64,000 bases of DNA from Antarcticibacterium flavum (GTDB taxonomy: Bacteria; Bacteroidota; Bacteroidia; Flavobacteriales; Flavobacteriaceae). Position 1 is the first letter of the stretch. Each line of letters opens with the position of its first letter. Shown one piece after another: positions 16,955-25,567 of this stretch. A program made the position numbers and the translations under genes. The stretch is from positions 1,240,001 through 1,304,000 of the forward strand of contig NZ_CP040812.1 in assembly GCF_006159205.1 (NCBI RefSeq), read 5' to 3'. The notes under the pieces are model-generated. The model saw nothing but the letters and a program-made list of their open reading frames with translations. It was not told the DNA's origin and ran no database searches.

Positions 16955-18829
16955 ATGTTTGAAATTTCAGAATTAAAAGCTAAGAAGCTACCTGAGCTTC
17001 AGGACATAGCTAAATCCTTAAACGTACCAAAATACCGCACTCAAAAAAAGCTGGATTTGGTATATCAAATTTTGGATTACCAGGCAGCCAACCCTACTAA
17101 GGTGAAAGAGGTTTTAAACGAAGAGACTTCTTCCGGCAACACTCCTAAAGAATCAAAGCCCCGTGAGAAAAAGGGCAAGATTGGAGCCGATAAAAAAGGG
17201 CCAAAAAGGTCGCCAAAGGCAAATGAGCCCAAAGCTGAAACACAATCAAAGGAAGCAGACAACAGGAGCCGCAAAGAAGACCCCTCTGCAGGAAAACAAA
17301 ATACTATGGAAGACAGGCAACATCAACAAAAATCAAAGCCTTCCTCTTCCCAAAAAGACGAAGCAAACGCAAAGGACTCCCGTCCTGCCCGTGATAATCG
17401 CAGTGACAATAAATCCAATAGAAGCGATTCTTCTAAAGATAGCTCCAAAGACAATCGTCCAAAAGGAGATTCCAACAGGGACTCAGGTAAAGATAACCGC
17501 AGCAGCAAACAGGATTCCAGGGATTCAAGAGATTCCAGAAATAAAGGAGATAAAGATTCCAGAGGAAATAAATCTGACGGAAATAAGGATTCACGCAGCA
17601 AGGATAGCGGCAATAAAAGCAACGGCAACCGGGATACCGGAAACCGTGACAGTGGAAACCGCGATAATGGAAACCGAGACAACCGTAACAGGTACCGTGA
17701 GCCAGATTATGAATTTGATGCTATTATAGAGAGTGAAGGGGTATTGGATATCATGCAGGACAACTATGGTTTCCTTAGATCATCAGACTATAATTACCTT
17801 TCCTCTCCAGATGATATTTACGTCTCCCAGTCACAAATTCGTTTATTCGGATTAAAGACCGGAGATACTGTTCTGGGACAAATACGTCCTCCTAAAGAAG
17901 GAGAGAAATATTTCCCGCTTATTAAGATCGTAAAAATCAATGGGCTGGACCCACAGGTGGTAAGAGACAGGATCTCTTTTGAGCACCTTACCCCCCTATT
18001 CCCAAAAGAAAAATTCAATATTGCTGAAAGGCAAAGTACCATCTCTACCCGGGTGATGGACCTGTTCTCTCCAATTGGAAAAGGACAAAGGGGAATGATC
18101 GTTTCCCAGCCAAAGACCGGTAAAACAATGTTGCTTAAGGATATTGCCAATGCGATTGCAGCCAACCACCCGGAGGTTTACCAAATCATCCTTTTGATAG
18201 ATGAGCGCCCGGAAGAGGTTACAGATATGCAGCGCAATGTTAAAGGAGAAGTTGTAGCTTCTACTTTTGACCGTGAGGCACATGAGCACGTACGTGTTGC
18301 CAACATTGTACTTGAAAAAGCAAAGAGAATGGTAGAGTGTGGTCACGATGTAGTGATCCTGCTTGATTCCATTACCCGTTTGGCAAGAGCATACAACACT
18401 GTACAGCCTGCCAGTGGTAAGGTATTAAGTGGTGGTGTGGATGCAAACGCCCTGCACAAACCAAAACGTTTCTTTGGAGCTGCAAGGAATATAGAAGGCG
18501 GAGGTTCCCTTTCTATAATTGCTACAGCACTTACAGATACAGGTTCCAAAATGGACGAGGTGATCTTTGAGGAATTCAAAGGAACCGGTAACATGGAACT
18601 GCAACTGGACAGAAAGATCGCCAATAGAAGGATCTTCCCTGCAATTGATCTTACCTCTTCAAGTACCCGTCGTGATGATCTGTTACTTGATGAGAACACT
18701 TTACAACGTATGTGGGTTATGAGAAAGTATCTTGCAGATATGAATCCTGTGGAAGCTATGGAATTCATTAATGAAAGATTTAAACAAACCAAGAACAATG
18801 AGGAATTCCTTATCTCAATGAACGGATAA
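16955..18829 (+). CDS. rho: Transcription termination factor Rho with long disordered N-terminal insert
   Basis: Rho is the hexameric RNA helicase that ends transcription of untranslated RNA. The N-terminal Rho-N helix bundle (residues 1-50) begins [20 protein letters not shown]. Residues about 52-250 form a low-complexity stretch of K, R, N, D, S and G ending in NRD-type repeats. The RNA-binding cold-shock domain (about 255-330) and the RecA-like ATPase follow, with Walker A PKTGKT near residue 388, [13 protein letters not shown] and [14 protein letters not shown]. coli Rho is 419 aa, so the extra length is the insert. In Bacteroides thetaiotaomicron a comparable disordered Rho region drives phase separation; a like role here is inference. 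It has its own strong terminator. Confidence 0.96.
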   Translation: MFEISELKAKKLPELQDIAKSLNVPKYRTQKKLDLVYQILDYQAANPTKVKEVLNEETSSGNTPKESKPREKKGKIGADKKGPKRSPKANEPKAETQSKEADNRSRKEDPSAGKQNTMEDRQHQQKSKPSSSQKDEANAKDSRPARDNRSDNKSNRSDSSKDSSKDNRPKGDSNRDSGKDNRSSKQDSRDSRDSRNKGDKDSRGNKSDGNKDSRSKDSGNKSNGNRDTGNRDSGNRDNGNRDNRNRYREPDYEFDAIIESEGVLDIMQDNYGFLRSSDYNYLSSPDDIYVSQSQIRLFGLKTGDTVLGQIRPPKEGEKYFPLIKIVKINGLDPQVVRDRISFEHLTPLFPKEKFNIAERQSTISTRVMDLFSPIGKGQRGMIVSQPKTGKTMLLKDIANAIAANHPEVYQIILLIDERPEEVTDMQRNVKGEVVASTFDREAHEHVRVANIVLEKAKRMVECGHDVVILLDSITRLARAYNTVQPASGKVLSGGVDANALHKPKRFFGAARNIEGGGSLSIIATALTDTGSKMDEVIFEEFKGTGNMELQLDRKIANRRIFPAIDLTSSSTRRDDLLLDENTLQRMWVMRKYLADMNPVEAMEFINERFKQTKNNEEFLISMNG

Positions 18830-18852
18830 GACTTTCTTTTTAATACATAATC

Positions 18853-18887
18853 AAATCCGGTTGCCATTGGTAACCGGATTTTTTTTG
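18853..18887 (+). terminator. Rho-independent terminator after rho
   Basis: AAATCCGGTTGCC pairs with GGTAACCGGATTT (13 bp including one G-U) around an ATT loop and is followed by T8, 24 bp after the rho stop. Confidence 0.92.
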
Positions 18888-18889
18888 TT

Positions 18890-19400
18890 TTATTAAAGAT
18901 CCCATTTCCGTTCTAGCATTGACGGGCGACCATCCGGAAATAAAATTATGGTCTTCTTGGCTATATATATTTCGCCCCTTCAGGGCTCTAATTTATCTGT
19001 CGGAAATTTCACGATGGGCTGCACCCATCTATAAATATGGCGCCCCTCCGGGGCTCTAATCCATTATTGTGATTTTATGGCTATAGATATTGCGCCCCTC
19101 CGTGGCAATAATCTTTATTGAGATTTTAATGAATATTTCTCTCCTCCGGAGCTTTAATCTATTATTGTGATTTTAACTATGGCTGCACCCATCTATAAAC
19201 ATTATGCCCTTCGGGGCTCTCAACCTAATGATTTCCTCCCCTTCTTAAGCTAATGAGACAAGCCCTGAAAGGGCGTAATCTGCCAGCAACCCGTGAAGCG
19301 GGATGTGACTTTAAAGTCCGGTTAATATAGCCCTGAAGGGGCGTAATATTTCACCGGGAACATTGCAGACTTCCTATGGGAAATTTCTAAAAGGAAATAT
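18890..19400. repeat. REP-like palindrome cluster
   Basis: Five plus-orientation units of the form GCGCCCCTnnGGGGCTCTAAT lie at about 18973, 19039, 19092, 19136 and 19205, and two inverted units (AGCCCTGAAGGGGCGTAAT type) at about 19262 and 19329. Each has a GC-rich hairpin core followed by an AT tail. A second word, GGCTGCACCCATCTATAAA, occurs at about 19016 and 19183. The units have diverged between copies. No gene is present from 18830 to 19743; the rest of the gap is AT-rich and featureless. Confidence 0.7.
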
Positions 19401-19743
19401 AAGATTGTTGGGGCCGATTAAAAAACCAGGTTTTTCCTTAAATCTTTCGGCACATAGGCTGGGGAAGAATTAAACTTGCAATGGCTGAATTTGAATGTGG
19501 AATTATGAAATTTTCAAAATTCGCGGGCAAAGGTTAGGTGACTCTTCTTAAGCACTCAAATTTTAGTTCAGGTTATAGAGTCCAGTAGCCACCGGCCTAA
19601 ACTCTTTTCCCGGGTAATAATGGAATAACACCTGTAACTTTAGAAGCTCATTTCTAAATTTGGACCAAAATTTGACCTCTATTTTAACGGAAAAACACCT
19701 TAAATGAGTAAAGGTGGTTTTCTATTTGTACTTTTATCAAACT

Positions 19744-20412
19744 ATGAAGATAATTCTCTTTCTTTTCCTTGCCTTCCTGTTCATCCACCCTGTTAAAGGA
19801 CAAACCGGGCGCGATATCTTTCTTTATGAAACCACATTTTATTTTGACCAAAATGGATCGCCTCTTACCGAAGCAGAGTTTCAAAATGCCCTAAAAGAAA
19901 ACCCGGCAGAATTTCATATGTGGGACCAAATTGAGAATGATAGTGTGAGGGTCTCCCGGCTCATTCCTAAAAAGGAAAAGCTGAAAGTTTCCTACCCCGA
20001 TGTATTTAAGTCTGTTGAAAAAATAACCGGATCCTCCCTTGCAGGAAACCCGGTGATCATAATTTTCTATGATTACACCAATGACTTGTGTTCACCGGCT
20101 TCCAGTTTTAATAATTGGGATACCCTTAGAATAAGAAAAGATAAGAGGGCAGCAGATAACCTGAAACGCAGGATACAGCAGCAATATCCCAATGTAATTG
20201 CCTATCACTTCTTTGAACCCGGTATAACTATAGAACCCTCACAGCTTCACAAGGAATATTTTTTCCTTGACCGTGATCATTACTTTAGAAAGGGATTGTT
20301 TAAAACACAAGCCTCCTGTGGTTCCATTGCTATCATTAAACCGGGTGGAGCAACTATTATTCACCATGGAGAAACCGCTGTACCTGTAATTACCTCCTCT
20401 CTGTTTGAATAA
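19744..20412 (+). CDS. Exported protein of unknown function
   Basis: I do not recognise the family. The start is placed at 19744 because it opens a clean signal peptide (MKIILFLFLAFLFIHPVKGQ); an in-frame start 30 bp upstream would put ten polar and aromatic residues before it. The mature protein of about 203 residues is soluble, with a YETTFYFDQNGSPL opening, a hydrophobic strand NPVIIIFYDYTNDLC and an ASCGSIAIIKPGGATIIHHGE tail that could form a thioredoxin-like or beta-sheet core. It has only two cysteines in the mature region. It stands alone, convergent with gldC. Confidence 0.7.
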   Translation: MKIILFLFLAFLFIHPVKGQTGRDIFLYETTFYFDQNGSPLTEAEFQNALKENPAEFHMWDQIENDSVRVSRLIPKKEKLKVSYPDVFKSVEKITGSSLAGNPVIIIFYDYTNDLCSPASSFNNWDTLRIRKDKRAADNLKRRIQQQYPNVIAYHFFEPGITIEPSQLHKEYFFLDRDHYFRKGLFKTQASCGSIAIIKPGGATIIHHGETAVPVITSSLFE

Positions 20413-20427
20413 CCCGGGAGACATAGA

Positions 20428-20465
20428 AATAAACAGCTCCCCCTTCGGGGACCTGGGGGCCTCCT
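20428..20465. repeat. REP-like GC hairpin between convergent genes
   Basis: CTCCCCCTTCGGGGAC followed by CTGGGGGCC forms alternative GC-rich hairpins in the short gap before the gldC stop. It resembles the dispersed GC palindromes elsewhere in the window and may act as a bidirectional transcription barrier. Confidence 0.45.
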
Positions 20466-20802
20466 ACTTCTTAACCAGGTCCATTTTCTCTGCAAAATAA
20501 TCGCAGAAATCCTTCATAGTCGCAGTCATTTTCTCATCCTGGGTAGCCCGGTTAAAAGTATCACTCATCGCAACCAGGGTTTGGTGAAAGAATTTCTTCA
20601 TCTCGTCCACAGGCATATCCTTGGTCCACAGGTCTATTCTCAATGTTTCCTTTGCTTCGCTGTCCCACATAGATAATAACATTGCCTTTGCTTCTTCCTT
20701 GTAGACATCTCCATCCTCTGCGCTCCAAAAAAGAGCTTCAGGAACCCGGTTCTCGTCAAGGACTACTTCAATATTTATCTCAGATTTCTTTAATTCAGCC
20801 AT
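20464..20802 (-). CDS. gldC: Gliding motility protein GldC
   Basis: A small cytoplasmic protein (112 aa) matching GldC, which aids gliding motility in Flavobacterium johnsoniae. The family pattern is visible: KSEINIEVVLDENRVPEALFW, a central EAKAMLLSMWD, TLRIDLWTKDMPVDEMKKFFHQTL, and a helical C-terminus. It follows gldB with a 1-bp overlap. The gldB-gldC order is standard in Flavobacteriia. Biochemical function is not known. Confidence 0.9.
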   Translation of the reverse strand: MAELKKSEINIEVVLDENRVPEALFWSAEDGDVYKEEAKAMLLSMWDSEAKETLRIDLWTKDMPVDEMKKFFHQTLVAMSDTFNRATQDEKMTATMKDFCDYFAEKMDLVKK

Positions 20803-21761
20803 TATTTCCTTGGTTTATAATTTGATTGTTTAAATATGGTTTCTGCATCTGCCTGCAGCATTTCCTCCAGGCCTGCGCCGGTACGGCCCATATATTGACT
20901 TACGATCTTCCAGCCTATATATTGTCCCAGCATTGCCGGGGTTTCATTGTCCAGTTCCAGGTAAAATTTTGAAAAAGGAGCAGGATACAAGAACCTGGAA
21001 TATAACTGGGAATCATTATCATATAATAGCTCCCTCTCCACAAAGTACCTCCATATGTACTCCTCATTTTCCTCTGCCCACGCCAGTTCTTCTGCCGTGT
21101 ACCCTAATTTATGATTATCATTTGTTTCGGGCAGCCATAGATCCTTTAAATAGAGTATTTTCCCATAATAGATCATATGCGCCAGGAAGGTCCTGGACTG
21201 GGGGTTGGGTACATATTTTTCAGCATAACTTGCAGCCACATCGGGGAGGATCTGGTTCCGTTCAAAGTTCTTTTTCAGGTATTGCTGTATCCCCAGGTAG
21301 AATTCATGGTCCTCCCCCAGGTAGGTATCCAGGGAAATGAACAAATAAGGTTCTGCCAGGAGGACCTTATTGCGGTAATCAACTTCAGAAGTAACTGTTA
21401 TCACCGTTGGCGCCTCAAACTTGGGAAAATAATATTTTATATGCTGAAATAAACTGTGAAGCTTATCCTCTTCAGCTGAAAAATCCCTAAAAGCATCGGT
21501 AACTTCGGTATTCAATTCCTGCTGGATACTGTCATTGATCCTCTCCAGCCACACGCTATCTGTAAACCTTTCAGGAAAAAGAAACGGATATTCAGCCTTG
21601 AGGTCTGGCAGGGTCTCAGCCGTTACATTTGCAAATTTTTGGTCAAATCGCACCACTTCAAAATCCACAGGTACCTGTTCTATTTCCTTTTCCACTTTGG
21701 ACTTTTGGTCACAGGAAATGATACTAATTGCAAGCAGGAGATATAGGAGATTTCTTCGCAT
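20802..21761 (-). CDS. gldB: Gliding motility lipoprotein GldB
   Basis: A 319-residue lipoprotein with signal MRRNLLYLLLAISIISC and the lipobox cysteine at residue 17. The mature part shows the GldB pattern DFEVVRFDQKFANV, FPERFTDSVWLERINDS, and AEKYVPNPQSRTFLAHMIYYGKILY, ending MGRTGAGLEEMLQ. GldB is needed for gliding and chitin use in F. johnsoniae, where the Gld proteins support the type IX secretion and motility machinery. It is divergent from nadE with overlapping promoter boxes. Confidence 0.9.
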   Translation of the reverse strand: MRRNLLYLLLAISIISCDQKSKVEKEIEQVPVDFEVVRFDQKFANVTAETLPDLKAEYPFLFPERFTDSVWLERINDSIQQELNTEVTDAFRDFSAEEDKLHSLFQHIKYYFPKFEAPTVITVTSEVDYRNKVLLAEPYLFISLDTYLGEDHEFYLGIQQYLKKNFERNQILPDVAASYAEKYVPNPQSRTFLAHMIYYGKILYLKDLWLPETNDNHKLGYTAEELAWAEENEEYIWRYFVERELLYDNDSQLYSRFLYPAPFSKFYLELDNETPAMLGQYIGWKIVSQYMGRTGAGLEEMLQADAETIFKQSNYKPRK

Positions 21762-21820
21762 TCAAAAATTTATTGGGAAGGCTTTAACGCCGGCCACTTT
21801 TAATAATTATGGAATCTTGG

Positions 21821-21840
21821 TAAATTTGTTTGCAAAGGTA
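21821..21840. promoter_or_regulatory. Face-to-face -7 boxes of nadE and gldBC
   Basis: TAAATTTG (21821-21828, plus strand) and TACCTTTG (21833-21840, minus strand) both match TAnnTTTG and are only 4 bp apart. The plus box lies 40 bp before nadE and the minus box 72 bp before gldB. Two polymerases could not occupy both at once, so the pair may be mutually exclusive. Confidence 0.5.
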
Positions 21841-21867
21841 TTACTTAGAAACTTAAACACATAAATT

Positions 21868-22659
21868 ATGCAAACAGAAAAGGTAGTAGATCATATTGTA
21901 AACTGGTTAAAAGATTATGCCACCAATGCCAATATGAATGGTTTTGTACTTGGAATAAGCGGCGGCATAGACTCTGCAGTAGTATCTGCCCTTTGTGCAA
22001 AGACCGGTTTAAGAACCTTGTGTGTTGAAATACCAATTCATCAACATAAAAGCCAGGTCACCAGGGCGCAGCAGCATATCTCCTTTCTCAAGGAGCATTT
22101 TGCCAATGTGAGCAACCTGGAAGTAGACCTAACCCCTGTTTTTGAGGAATTTAAAAATGCAGTCCCCCCGGCAGAGGAAAATCCTAATACAGCACTGGCC
22201 CTTGCCAATACAAGAGCGCGCCTGCGAATGACCACTCTGTATTATTTCGCCGGCCTACATGGCTATCTTGTGGCCGGAACCGGCAATAAGGTGGAGGATT
22301 TTGGTGTAGGATTTTTCACTAAATATGGTGATGGCGGTGTAGACCTTAGTCCTATAGCCGACCTTATGAAAAGTGAAGTCTATGACATTGCAAGATTCCT
22401 GGAACTGGAAAATGATATTATAGAGGCAATTCCTACAGATGGCCTGTTTGATGACAGCCCCAGTGATGAAGAACAAATAGGTGCCAGCTATGATGAACTG
22501 GAATGGGCCATGAAAAAAGATGACGAAGGACATCAAGTTACCAGTTTCTCGGGCAGGGAACAGGAAGTTTTTAAGATTTATAAACGACTCAACCTTGCAA
22601 ATCAACACAAAATCAATCCCATTCCTGTGTGCGAAATACCCGTTCATCTTAAAAACTAA
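21868..22659 (+). CDS. nadE: NH3-dependent NAD+ synthetase
   Basis: NadE adenylates nicotinate adenine dinucleotide and amidates it with ammonia to give NAD+. The ATP-pyrophosphatase P-loop SGGIDSA is at residues 31-37. Later motifs are ANTRARLRMTTLYYFA, GTGNKVEDFGVGFFTKYGDGGVDLSPIADL and DGLFDDSPSDEEQIGASYDELE. At 263 aa it lacks the glutaminase domain, so ammonia is the nitrogen source. It is followed by the response-regulator gene on the same strand after 130 bp. Confidence 0.95.
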   Translation: MQTEKVVDHIVNWLKDYATNANMNGFVLGISGGIDSAVVSALCAKTGLRTLCVEIPIHQHKSQVTRAQQHISFLKEHFANVSNLEVDLTPVFEEFKNAVPPAEENPNTALALANTRARLRMTTLYYFAGLHGYLVAGTGNKVEDFGVGFFTKYGDGGVDLSPIADLMKSEVYDIARFLELENDIIEAIPTDGLFDDSPSDEEQIGASYDELEWAMKKDDEGHQVTSFSGREQEVFKIYKRLNLANQHKINPIPVCEIPVHLKN

Positions 22660-22789
22660 ACCTTTTATCGAATAAATCCCTCTGCTTTCAAAATTGAACA
22701 TTTTATCATTTAATTTTAGGTATTCAATTTATCTAACCAACTAAATTGCATCGCCCCTACCTCTGTAATATTAGTGTTAATAACGCTAT

Positions 22790-23431
22790 ATGAGTACAAT
22801 TTTAATTGCAGATCATCATCCCATTACCCGCGTGGGTATAACCTCGTTGTTAAGTGAAAATGATGACCTTGAGGTATTAGACAATGTCACAAGCGGGCAG
22901 GAACTTTTTAAATATTTAAAAAATAATGAGCTCCCAGATGTATTGGTGATTGAGCTTGACCTGCCAGAAATTAACGGCATCAATGCGCTTCGCACCATTA
23001 AAAGCCAGTTCCCGGGCACCAAAATGCTTATTTTTAGCTGCCATCCGGAAGAAATGTATGCCATAAGTGCTATAAAAGCAGGAGCTTCAGGTTATCTCGC
23101 AAAAACCGTCTCTACAGATATTTTGCAGCAGGCCATACAACAGGTTGCCCGCGGCGGTATCTATCTCAATAAGAATATTACCGACAGAATCAACTCTGGA
23201 GTTAATCAAAACAATGGACTTATTTCCAAATTCAAGAAACTTTCAACAAGGGAGGCAGAGGTTTTAAATATGCTGGCCACAGGAAAGAGGAATAAAGAGA
23301 TTGCAGAGGTCCTTGACATCAACGAAAAGACGGTTAGCACCTATAAGACAAGGCTTCTAAAGAAGCTGAAGGTAGATAACCTCGCAGATCTTATCCACCA
23401 GACAAGGCTGCTGCAGTTACATACTACATAA
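22790..23431 (+). CDS. NarL/FixJ-family response regulator with Asp-to-Glu phospho-acceptor
   Basis: A 213-residue two-domain regulator: receiver (1-120) and LuxR-type HTH (about 147-210, LSTREAEVLNMLATGKRNKEIAEVLDI). The receiver is unusual. The site that should hold the phospho-acceptor Asp reads VIELDLPEING, so Glu55 stands there. The acidic pair is reduced to Asp8-His9 (IADHHPITRVG). Lys105 (SGYLAKTVS) is kept. Glu can mimic phospho-Asp, so the protein may be always active or controlled in another way. No histidine kinase is nearby. Its 3' end overlaps the convergent dnaG by 8 bp. Confidence 0.88.
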   Translation: MSTILIADHHPITRVGITSLLSENDDLEVLDNVTSGQELFKYLKNNELPDVLVIELDLPEINGINALRTIKSQFPGTKMLIFSCHPEEMYAISAIKAGASGYLAKTVSTDILQQAIQQVARGGIYLNKNITDRINSGVNQNNGLISKFKKLSTREAEVLNMLATGKRNKEIAEVLDINEKTVSTYKTRLLKKLKVDNLADLIHQTRLLQLHTT

Positions 23432-25382
23432 CCCGGTTCAATTTATTTGAGAGCACCTTTTTAAGGGACAGGTAGTCCATGATATCTTCCATGGTAGCAC
23501 TGGGGTCTTCCGGTTTCTTCTCTTTAATCTCCCGGGATAACTCATCTATTTTTTGACTTATAAGAAACCTTCGAAGAGATAATATTGTTTCATTTACCAG
23601 CCTTGAAATTGTAACATCCTTGGTTTTTACCATGATCTCCATTCGCTCCCAATCGTGAAGAACATACTGCTCCTCTTCCATCAGCAGAGTGGTAACCTCT
23701 GCTGAAAGCAGGGGATCAAGCTGATTGATGAATTTCTCAAGGTTGAGTTCTCCCTGCTCATTAAGGTGGCCTATGATCCTCGTGTAGATATCCCGAAACT
23801 TTTCGTTTGTAAAGGCAATCTCATCTTCCTGCAGGTCCAGGAAAATCTTCTCAAATACTTTGGCCTTTTGAAGTTCGGGTTCAAGGACAAGGTCCCCCTT
23901 ATCATTTTCCTTAAGCACCATATCTTCAAACTCTTCTTCCACTGTGCCATAAAGCATAAGAATACTTATGATCTTGCGCTCCAGCTCAAAGAGTTCATCA
24001 ACTTTGGGAGAAACCTGCGGAGAGTCCTTTACTACCTCCATTGAGTTGGGTTTTGAAGTCTTTCCGGGAGCGGCCTTCCCTTCTTTCGCCAGCATTTGGG
24101 AAAGCGTCGAGAAGAGTACATCTTCACTAATATCCATAATTCGTGAGCACTCCTGTATATAAACCTCCTGCTGGATCTGGTTGGGAATTTTTGCAATACT
24201 GGAAACCATATCCTGGATTAGTCCTGCACGTTTCACAGGATCATTCTTAGCATCCTGATACAATAGGGAAGCCTTAAATTCTATGAAATCCTTTGCATTC
24301 TCGTTAAGATAGTCCTGCAGCTCCTCTGTAGAATTCTTTCTCGCAAAACTATCTGGATCTTCCCCATCTGGAAACACACACACCTTCACATTCATTCCCT
24401 GCTCGAGGATAAGGTCAATTCCTCTTATCGATGCCCGCATCCCGGCGGCGTCCCCATCGAAAAGCACAGTAATGTTCTTCGTGAGCCTGTTTATAAGCCT
24501 TATTTGTTCTGATGTAAGAGAAGTTCCCGAAGAGGATACCACATTATGTATCCCGCTTTGGTGGAACTGTATCACATCTGTATATCCCTCTACCAGGTAA
24601 CAGTTATCTTCTTTTGCGATGCTTTGCTTGGCGTGATAGATCCCATAGAGGACCTTGCTTTTATGGTAGATCTCACTCTCCGGCGAATTGAGATACTTTG
24701 CGGCTTTCTTATCATTGGTTAAAATTCTCCCTCCAAATCCCAGTACCCTGCCAGACATGGAATGTATGGGAAACATCACCCTGCCTTTGAACCTGTCAAA
24801 TTGTTTCTCCCCCTTTACAATGGTGAGCCCGGTTTTTTCCAAATATTCCAACTTGTAACCTTTCCCCAATGCTTCTTTCGTAAAAGCATCCCATTCATCG
24901 AGGCAATAGCCCAGTCCAAATTTTTCTATGGTGTCTTTTGTGAAGCCTCTTTCAGTAAAATAGCTTAGCCCTATGGCTTTTCCGGGATCTGTTTTAAGAA
25001 GGGTATTCTGGAAGTATTTACTCGCAAATTCAGACACGAGGTACATGCTCTCGCGTTCATCTGCCTGCTGCTTTTGCTCCTCGTTTTGCTGCGTTTCCTC
25101 GATCTCGATATTGTACCTTTTAGCGAGGTATTTAATTGCTTCGGGATATGTAAAATGCTCATGCTCCATAAGGAAAGCAACAACGTTACCTCCTTTTCCA
25201 CTGGAGAAATCCTTCCATATTTGTTTCACAGGGGAAACCATGAAACTGGGGGTGCGTTCTTCAGAAAAAGGGCTTAAACCTTTTAAATTGGAACCCGAGC
25301 GCTTAAGTTGTACAAAATCCCCGAGCACCTCCTCTACACGGGCGGTCTCAAATACCTGATCTATAGTGTTTTTTGAAATCAA
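23424..25382 (-). CDS. dnaG: DNA primase DnaG lacking zinc-finger ligands
   Basis: DnaG lays RNA primers at the replication fork. I place the start at a TTG (25382), giving MISKNTIDQVFETARVEEVLGDFV, the usual N-terminus; an ATG 90 bp upstream would add an unlikely hydrophobic tail. The protein is then 652 aa. The TOPRIM core is intact (LVEGYTDVIQFHQ, VLFDGDAAGMRA, FPDGEDPDSFA). In the CHC2 zinc domain the CPFH motif reads SPFS (37-40) and the CxxC motif reads DFSS (58-61), so all four metal ligands are gone while the flanking TPSFMVSPVKQIWK and GKGGNV are kept. The C-terminal helicase-binding region is present. Confidence 0.93.
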   Translation of the reverse strand: MISKNTIDQVFETARVEEVLGDFVQLKRSGSNLKGLSPFSEERTPSFMVSPVKQIWKDFSSGKGGNVVAFLMEHEHFTYPEAIKYLAKRYNIEIEETQQNEEQKQQADERESMYLVSEFASKYFQNTLLKTDPGKAIGLSYFTERGFTKDTIEKFGLGYCLDEWDAFTKEALGKGYKLEYLEKTGLTIVKGEKQFDRFKGRVMFPIHSMSGRVLGFGGRILTNDKKAAKYLNSPESEIYHKSKVLYGIYHAKQSIAKEDNCYLVEGYTDVIQFHQSGIHNVVSSSGTSLTSEQIRLINRLTKNITVLFDGDAAGMRASIRGIDLILEQGMNVKVCVFPDGEDPDSFARKNSTEELQDYLNENAKDFIEFKASLLYQDAKNDPVKRAGLIQDMVSSIAKIPNQIQQEVYIQECSRIMDISEDVLFSTLSQMLAKEGKAAPGKTSKPNSMEVVKDSPQVSPKVDELFELERKIISILMLYGTVEEEFEDMVLKENDKGDLVLEPELQKAKVFEKIFLDLQEDEIAFTNEKFRDIYTRIIGHLNEQGELNLEKFINQLDPLLSAEVTTLLMEEEQYVLHDWERMEIMVKTKDVTISRLVNETILSLRRFLISQKIDELSREIKEKKPEDPSATMEDIMDYLSLKKVLSNKLNRVM

Positions 25383-25567
25383 ATCTTGGCGGAAATATGT
25401 ATGCAAGATGCAACAAATGAATAAAAAAAGAGAACAATTTTCAAATAAATGAAAACTATCCTCTTCAAACATCTTAGCAGAATGTTATAATTTAAACATC
25501 AAAACCTGCACCACATTTTAATGTTATTCTAATCATAACATTACAGGGAGAAATTTTAACGTTTTTA

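Noticed and set aside
17323..17682. Minus-strand open frame rich in Leu, Ser and Arg inside rho
   Set aside because: It is the antisense image of the low-complexity insert of Rho, caused by the biased codons.
18890..19743. Riboswitch or attenuator upstream of the 19744 gene
   Set aside because: The palindromes are spread copies of one repeat unit and are more than 300 bp away from the gene; no known riboswitch core is visible.
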